Translations under genes and position numbers: made by a program
Shown: positions 60,041-64,000 of the stretch, piece after piece
Layout: every line of letters starts with the position of its first letter
Position numbering within the stretch: position 1 is the first letter of the stretch
The notes under the pieces: generated by a model
What the model was told of the DNA's origin: nothing
What the model saw: the letters and a program-made list of their open reading frames with translations, nothing else
Database searches by the model: none
Assembly: GCA_905193155.1 (NCBI GenBank)
Contig: CAJJNQ010000003.1
Location: 31,148-95,147 of the forward strand
Direction: 5' to 3'
DNA from: an uncultured Christensenella sp.
Lineage (GTDB): Bacteria > Bacillota > Clostridia > Christensenellales > UBA1750
DNA length: 64,000 bases

Positions 60041-60705
60041 ATTTTCACCTCCCCGCTTTCCGGCGGCGGCACGTCCATCGCGCCGTCCACCAGCTTTGCG
60101 CGGAAAAATTTCGGCTTGATCTCTTGCGGGTCACTGTAATCCATGTCCCACAGCATCCAACCCAAATCCCTTTCACCCAGCAGCTCTTCCGGGCAAGGCG
60201 GCAGCTCCGTGCAGCGCGCGAAATGCGCCGCGAACTCCCTCGTGCCGAAGTACGGCATGCTGTAGCACTGCCCGCGTTCCAACCTGCGCTTGATGATGTC
60301 CTGAAACTTGCCCGGATTGTCACCGGGCGCGGCCTTATCCGTCATGTCAAAGTGCGCGTCAATCACATAATGAACATCTTTGAGCACCATGGCGGCGCGC
60401 TGCTGAATGCTCTCCGTCGTCGCCAGATACAGCTCGTCGATTCCCTTGCCCTTTTCCATCACGCTCTTAACCGCCCGCGCGCTGATCACGTCCTTGACCT
60501 CGTTGCGGCGGATGTTGGTAAAGCGGATCGGGCTGCACACATGGATGCGCTCGATCACCCACCTGAGCCCGGGATGCCAATAGATACTTTCCAGCAGCCC
60601 CCGCGCCGCCGATGGGGTCATCACGTCGTAGCTGACGCGCTCCGTTTTCATCTCCGGGCGGGTGAAGCAAGCATAATCGCCCCAAACTTCTACCTGAATC
60701 GGCAC
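60037..60705 (-). CDS. cas5: crRNA-processing Cas5 (Cas5d/Cas5c, type I-C)
   Basis: In type I-C systems Cas5 is the pre-crRNA endoribonuclease, as Cas6 is absent; none is present here. 222 aa. The opening is VEVWGDYACFTRPEMKTERVSYD, then TPSAARGLLESIYWHPGLRW and IHVCSPIRFTNIRRNEV, matching Cas5d. It starts with GTG after AAGGAAG. It lies 39 bases after cas3 and overlaps cas8c. Confidence 0.96.
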   Translation of the reverse strand: MPIQVEVWGDYACFTRPEMKTERVSYDVMTPSAARGLLESIYWHPGLRWVIERIHVCSPIRFTNIRRNEVKDVISARAVKSVMEKGKGIDELYLATTESIQQRAAMVLKDVHYVIDAHFDMTDKAAPGDNPGKFQDIIKRRLERGQCYSMPYFGTREFAAHFARCTELPPCPEELLGERDLGWMLWDMDYSDPQEIKPKFFRAKLVDGAMDVPPPESGEVKM

Positions 60706-60744
60706 AGAATCACTTCCTTTTCGCTCTACATATTCCCATTTTCC

Positions 60745-62913
60745 TTACTGAAACAGCGCCTGCCCCGTTTCCGGTTCCAGCGTAAGCCCCAGTGTTTCGC
60801 TGTACAACTTCATATTGTCCAGCACCGCGCTTCTGTCGTCCAGAGCGTGTATATCCTTCGCCGTCCGAATCGCGCCCGCTGCGTACAGCGCTTTGAAATG
60901 CGGCTCGTACACCGACACAGCATAGCGTCCGAGCTGGCGGTAAAGCCCTCTGGAACACTCCCCATCTTCCAGCCTGCGCACCAACTCTTCGCCGTTTTTA
61001 TCTGCCGAGACATAGATCGTATAGGTGTCCTGATCGATCAATTTGAATCGCTCCGCAACAGTGCGGAAGGGAAAATCACACCCCTCAATCCCCTGTTCAA
61101 ACGCCTGGATAACGCGCTGCTTGTCGATGGCATCGCCCGTCAAGCTGCGCAGACTGCAGAAATAGCGCGCCATGGTTTCCATGTCGCCGGGATCGCGGCC
61201 GCCGTCCATCGCTTCCCGCGCTGCGCCGATCGCCGTGCGGAAGAGCATCGGCGGCAGTTCTTCTCTTTCAAAGATCGTCACAATGCTCTCGTCCGCAGAA
61301 CGCTTACCCTCGCGGTTGCAGCGCCCCGCCGCCTGTAAGATGGAATCCAGCCCGGCCATTTCCCGATAGACCGCGGGAAAATCCACATCCACGCCCGCTT
61401 CGATCAGCGAGGTCGAAACCACCCGGCAGGGCAATCCCGCCTTCAGACGTTCTCGTATTTCTTCTAGAATTTTCTGTCTTTGCACCGGAATCATCAGCGT
61501 AGACAGATGGAAACTGCCCTCTTGGGGCAACCGCTCGAAGATGCGCTGCGCCGCCTTGCGGCTGTTGACAATGCAGAGCACCTGCGAATGCTCCTGCAAT
61601 TCCTGTGCCAGCATGTCATCTCCCAGCACGCCCGCCTTGCGAAAGGTCACACGCCGAAAGCTTTCCTGAAGCCGCACCGTCTGCGGGCACAGCTCCGTTA
61701 CCGGATGCTTCGGCGCAAAGTCTTTCATTAAATCGTCCAGTGAGGGCTGTGTAGCGGTACACAGCACCACGGTTGAGCGAAACTGTTCCGTCAGCGAAGC
61801 CATGGCCGCGACGCAGGGTTTCAGGTGCGGCAGTGGCAGCATCTGCGCCTCGTCGAAGATCACGACGCTGTTCGCCAGATTGTGCAGCTTCCGGCACTTG
61901 GAGGATCGGTTGGCGTACATGGATTCAAACAGCTGCACCGCCGTTGTCACCACAACGGGCATGTCCCAATTTTCGGTGGCCAGCGCTTTGCGGATTTCTT
62001 CGGGCTTTGCGCCGTCCGAAAGCTCTATGTCCACGCCGGAATGATGCTCCAACACGTTTCCATCGCCCAATATGGAGCGGAAAACCGCCGCATTCTGATC
62101 GATGATGGACGTATAGGGAATGACATAGACGATTCGCTTCATGCCGTGATGCACCGCATGCCGCAGCGCAAAGCCCAGCGACGCAACCGTCTTTCCGCCG
62201 CCGGTCGGCACGGTAAGGGTGTAAACGCCCCGCGGCTTTTCTCCTGCCGCCAGGCAAGTATTCAATATTTCACAGCGCAGCCGATTAAGCTTCGTCTGCG
62301 GATTCTGCCATGGCTCAATGTATTTTTCCAATCGAGCCAGCAGCGTTTGCAGATCGTCAGACCCGCCGCGCCCGCGATCGCCCTGCATGAAAAGCTCGGT
62401 ATCCAGAAAGTCCGCATCTACAAGGCAGGAATACAATACTCGCGTCCAATAGGAAACTTGCAGCTTGTCCTTTGGCGCAAGATCCGGCACATTTGCAGGT
62501 AGATGCAGCCCAATCTGCACACAGCATCCCAGTATTTCACGAATACGGTCTTTTCCTTTTTTCAATCTGCCGCACAATGTGCTCTCTCCGGGACGGTCCA
62601 GCCGCAGATTTCCAAAATCCGGCAGTCCGCCGTGGTGCCCCGCAACGCACTCGGCTGCCCACAGCTGTCCCACGTATGCGCACAGAACTGCCCCCGCTGT
62701 TGAGTGATCGACCTTCGGCCCGTCATTCAGCAAACGATTTTGAAACTCTTCCGTGCACTTGCCCACATCGTGAACGTTTCCCATCAGCGAGCCTATGGAT
62801 TCGGCGCCGAATTCCGCTGCAAACGCACGGCATTTCTCCGCCGTTCCCTTCAAATGCTCCGCAACGGTTTGAAGGCGAGTCCCATCCTCCGATGAATGCG
62901 CATAATACTCCAT
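60745..62913 (-). CDS. cas3: CRISPR helicase-nuclease Cas3 (type I-C)
   Basis: Target-degrading protein, 722 aa. The N-terminal HD nuclease has His20, HD pair 48-49 (MGNVHDVGK), and VDHSTAGAV with AGHHGGLPD. The superfamily-2 helicase has Walker A TVPTGGGKTVAS (about 236), DEAQ-type box VIFDEAQMLP (about 352), motif III VVLCTATQPS, and motif VI QAAGRCNREG. The C-terminal domain is present to VYEPHFKALY. It is first of the cas operon, with a start after GAGG. Confidence 0.97.
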   Translation of the reverse strand: MEYYAHSSEDGTRLQTVAEHLKGTAEKCRAFAAEFGAESIGSLMGNVHDVGKCTEEFQNRLLNDGPKVDHSTAGAVLCAYVGQLWAAECVAGHHGGLPDFGNLRLDRPGESTLCGRLKKGKDRIREILGCCVQIGLHLPANVPDLAPKDKLQVSYWTRVLYSCLVDADFLDTELFMQGDRGRGGSDDLQTLLARLEKYIEPWQNPQTKLNRLRCEILNTCLAAGEKPRGVYTLTVPTGGGKTVASLGFALRHAVHHGMKRIVYVIPYTSIIDQNAAVFRSILGDGNVLEHHSGVDIELSDGAKPEEIRKALATENWDMPVVVTTAVQLFESMYANRSSKCRKLHNLANSVVIFDEAQMLPLPHLKPCVAAMASLTEQFRSTVVLCTATQPSLDDLMKDFAPKHPVTELCPQTVRLQESFRRVTFRKAGVLGDDMLAQELQEHSQVLCIVNSRKAAQRIFERLPQEGSFHLSTLMIPVQRQKILEEIRERLKAGLPCRVVSTSLIEAGVDVDFPAVYREMAGLDSILQAAGRCNREGKRSADESIVTIFEREELPPMLFRTAIGAAREAMDGGRDPGDMETMARYFCSLRSLTGDAIDKQRVIQAFEQGIEGCDFPFRTVAERFKLIDQDTYTIYVSADKNGEELVRRLEDGECSRGLYRQLGRYAVSVYEPHFKALYAAGAIRTAKDIHALDDRSAVLDNMKLYSETLGLTLEPETGQALFQ

Positions 62914-63298
62914 CCGGCCTCATACCCTTCTTCCGATCTTCTTGTTTCTTGTTTTTACGACTTCATTATATTCTTTCTCTGCTTTGAAGTCAATCCATTG
63001 CATAACATTTATTTTACAAAATTCAAGTTGAAATGCACACGCTGTGTAGACAGGGCATCGGGAGAATTGTCCCACAACGCTTCCTTTTCTCTCATTTTCC
63101 CCTTGCGGCGAGCATACTGAAAGTATTCTCCATAGAATAACGTTTCTTCTCTCTGTCCAAACCCTTTTGAGCTTGTCAGTTCGTCTTGCCTTACGAGTTT
63201 TTCGCTCAATCAACGAACGCTCTGTTGTTTTTCATGAAATGAATGCTCTATTCATAGACATCAATTTTTCTGTGCAATTCACAAAAGTAGACTTGACC
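62914..63298. other. Intergenic region upstream of cas3
   Basis: 385 bases, AT-rich near cas3. It should contain the cas operon promoter on the minus strand. No supported gene; short frames here (63009-63213) have no convincing ribosome binding site or family. Confidence 0.5.
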
Positions 63299-63735
63299 AT
63301 GAAAATCTTAGTATTGGACGCAGGTGTGCTCGTCTGCAATCTGACGCGAAATCTGTTTCGCGCCGGGAAAGACGTCACCTTGCTCGCACGCGGAAAATGG
63401 GCGGAGGAAATTCAAAAGAACGGTCAGCGCATCAAGGATAAGTTTTCGCCCCGAACGCCGGTCACCCGAATTTCGGTTGTGACCGAGCTAAACCCGAAGC
63501 GGGCAATAGGATGTGGATCTTTGTCGTCCTGCGCTATATGCAAATCGACTCGATTCCGGATGCACTGCGTTCGAACCCGACCCAAAACATCATTTTTGTC
63601 AGCAATAATGTGCGTGCAAGAGCAATTGCCGCTTCACAGCCGAAAAAACCGTGCTGTTTGCCTTCTCTCTTTCCGCAGGGCATTGGGAAGCTGACCATGC
63701 GGCGTTCGTGCTGCAAAACAGACGGCAATTTATAA
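63299..63735 (+). pseudogene. Broken ketopantoate reductase (PanE/ApbA-like) gene
   Basis: The first frame opens with MKILVLDAGVLVCNLTRNLF, a Rossmann start with Asp in place of the first glycine, and LARGKWAEEIQKNGQRIKDK, typical of ApbA/PanE-like proteins. Near 63500 the homology jumps frame to DALRSNPTQNIIFVSNN, and near 63640 to FAFSLSAGHWEAD. After that the remaining text (HAAFV...CKTDGNL) seems joined across a deletion. At least two frameshifts and the loss of the C-terminal domain make this non-functional. Confidence 0.7.
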
Positions 63736-63906
63736 AACTCAAGGGCAACACCGTCTTGCGTTTTGCGTTTTTTTCAAGTTCATATGCGCAACTGAGCTTG
63801 AAAGGGACGCTCTGCGCTACTTTCGCCAAGCGAATTGATCGTTACCCCATATATCGAACTGCCATCATTTACTACCAATAAGTTTTGCTAAACCACTTTA
63901 TGGACA

Positions 63907-63944
63907 AAAAAGATCGTTACAACATCATCTGCTGTAACGATCTT
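63907..63944 (-). terminator. Terminator downstream of tRNA-Asn
   Basis: AAGATCGTTACA..TGTAACGATCTT perfect 12-bp stem followed by a T-run on the minus strand. Confidence 0.85.
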
Positions 63945-63945
63945 A

Positions 63946-64000
63946 TGGCTCCCCAGGTAAGACTCGAACTTACAACACCCCGGTTAACAGCCGAGTGCTC
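63946..64000 (-). tRNA. tRNA-Asn (anticodon GTT), 5' end outside window
   Basis: The minus strand shows the anticodon stem CTCGG/CCGGG with loop CTGTTAA, anticodon GTT. A T-arm with GTTCGAGTC, an acceptor 3' strand and encoded CCA follow. The acceptor 5' strand and D-arm are beyond base 64000. Confidence 0.93.

Overview
The window looks like chromosomal DNA from a GC-rich member of the Clostridia (Bacillota), probably a gut commensal. The signs are strong GGAGG ribosome binding sites throughout, an LPxTG/sortase-C pilus operon, a YesM-type two-component system next to sugar ABC genes, DUF421/DUF4363, DUF3842 and DUF6440 proteins, and a type I-C CRISPR-Cas locus. The genus cannot be named from the sequence alone. 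Most genes are tightly packed, many with 4-nt start/stop overlaps.

Layout. 1-7000 (minus): pilus operon reading coiled-coil protein, signal peptidase I, vWA tip adhesin, LPxTG backbone pilin, class C sortase (cut by the window edge). 7112-10918 (minus): heterodimeric ABC exporter with an overlapping 47-aa ORF between its two subunits. 11165-12688 (plus): Y-family DNA polymerase. 12755-17068: small membrane protein, tRNA-Val, MATE exporter, DUF421/DUF4363 pair, HD-domain protein, lipoprotein. 17129-25547 (minus): two SDR dehydrogenases, an enolase-superfamily acid-sugar enzyme, a lipoprotein hydrolase, a cellobiose 2-epimerase-like enzyme, and a MarR regulator with an ABC exporter. 25659-30212: CCA-adding enzyme, HD protein with a decayed P-loop, transglutaminase-like protein, small DUF proteins. 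30366-39005: response regulator and histidine kinase, then two solute-binding proteins, mannonate dehydratase and two ABC permeases. With the SDR and enolase genes this suggests uptake and breakdown of uronic-acid-containing sugars.

39493-45034 (minus) is the most interesting accessory region. It is a compact five-gene operon: SPFH/SHOCT protein, four-helix membrane protein, and two HTH-like paralogues flanking a zinc-ribbon/TIR/transmembrane/DUF6273 protein. A sigma70-like promoter and a perfect 13-bp inverted repeat lie upstream. It has the makings of a TIR-based sensing or defence system that I do not recognise as a described one.

45508-50724 (minus) holds a P1B-like metal ATPase operon in which four proteins carry a degenerate HMA-like module without the CxxC motif, preceded by a TetR regulator that lacks any normal start codon. 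A BrnQ transporter with a frameshifted C-terminus follows.

52710-62913 is a complete type I-C CRISPR-Cas system (cas3-cas5-cas8c-cas7-cas4-cas1-cas2, then leader and 35 repeats with 34 spacers), all read on the minus strand. The distal array end is decaying, and a cobalamin-riboswitch-like fold sits on the opposite strand of the leader. The window closes with a broken ketopantoate reductase gene and a partial tRNA-Asn.
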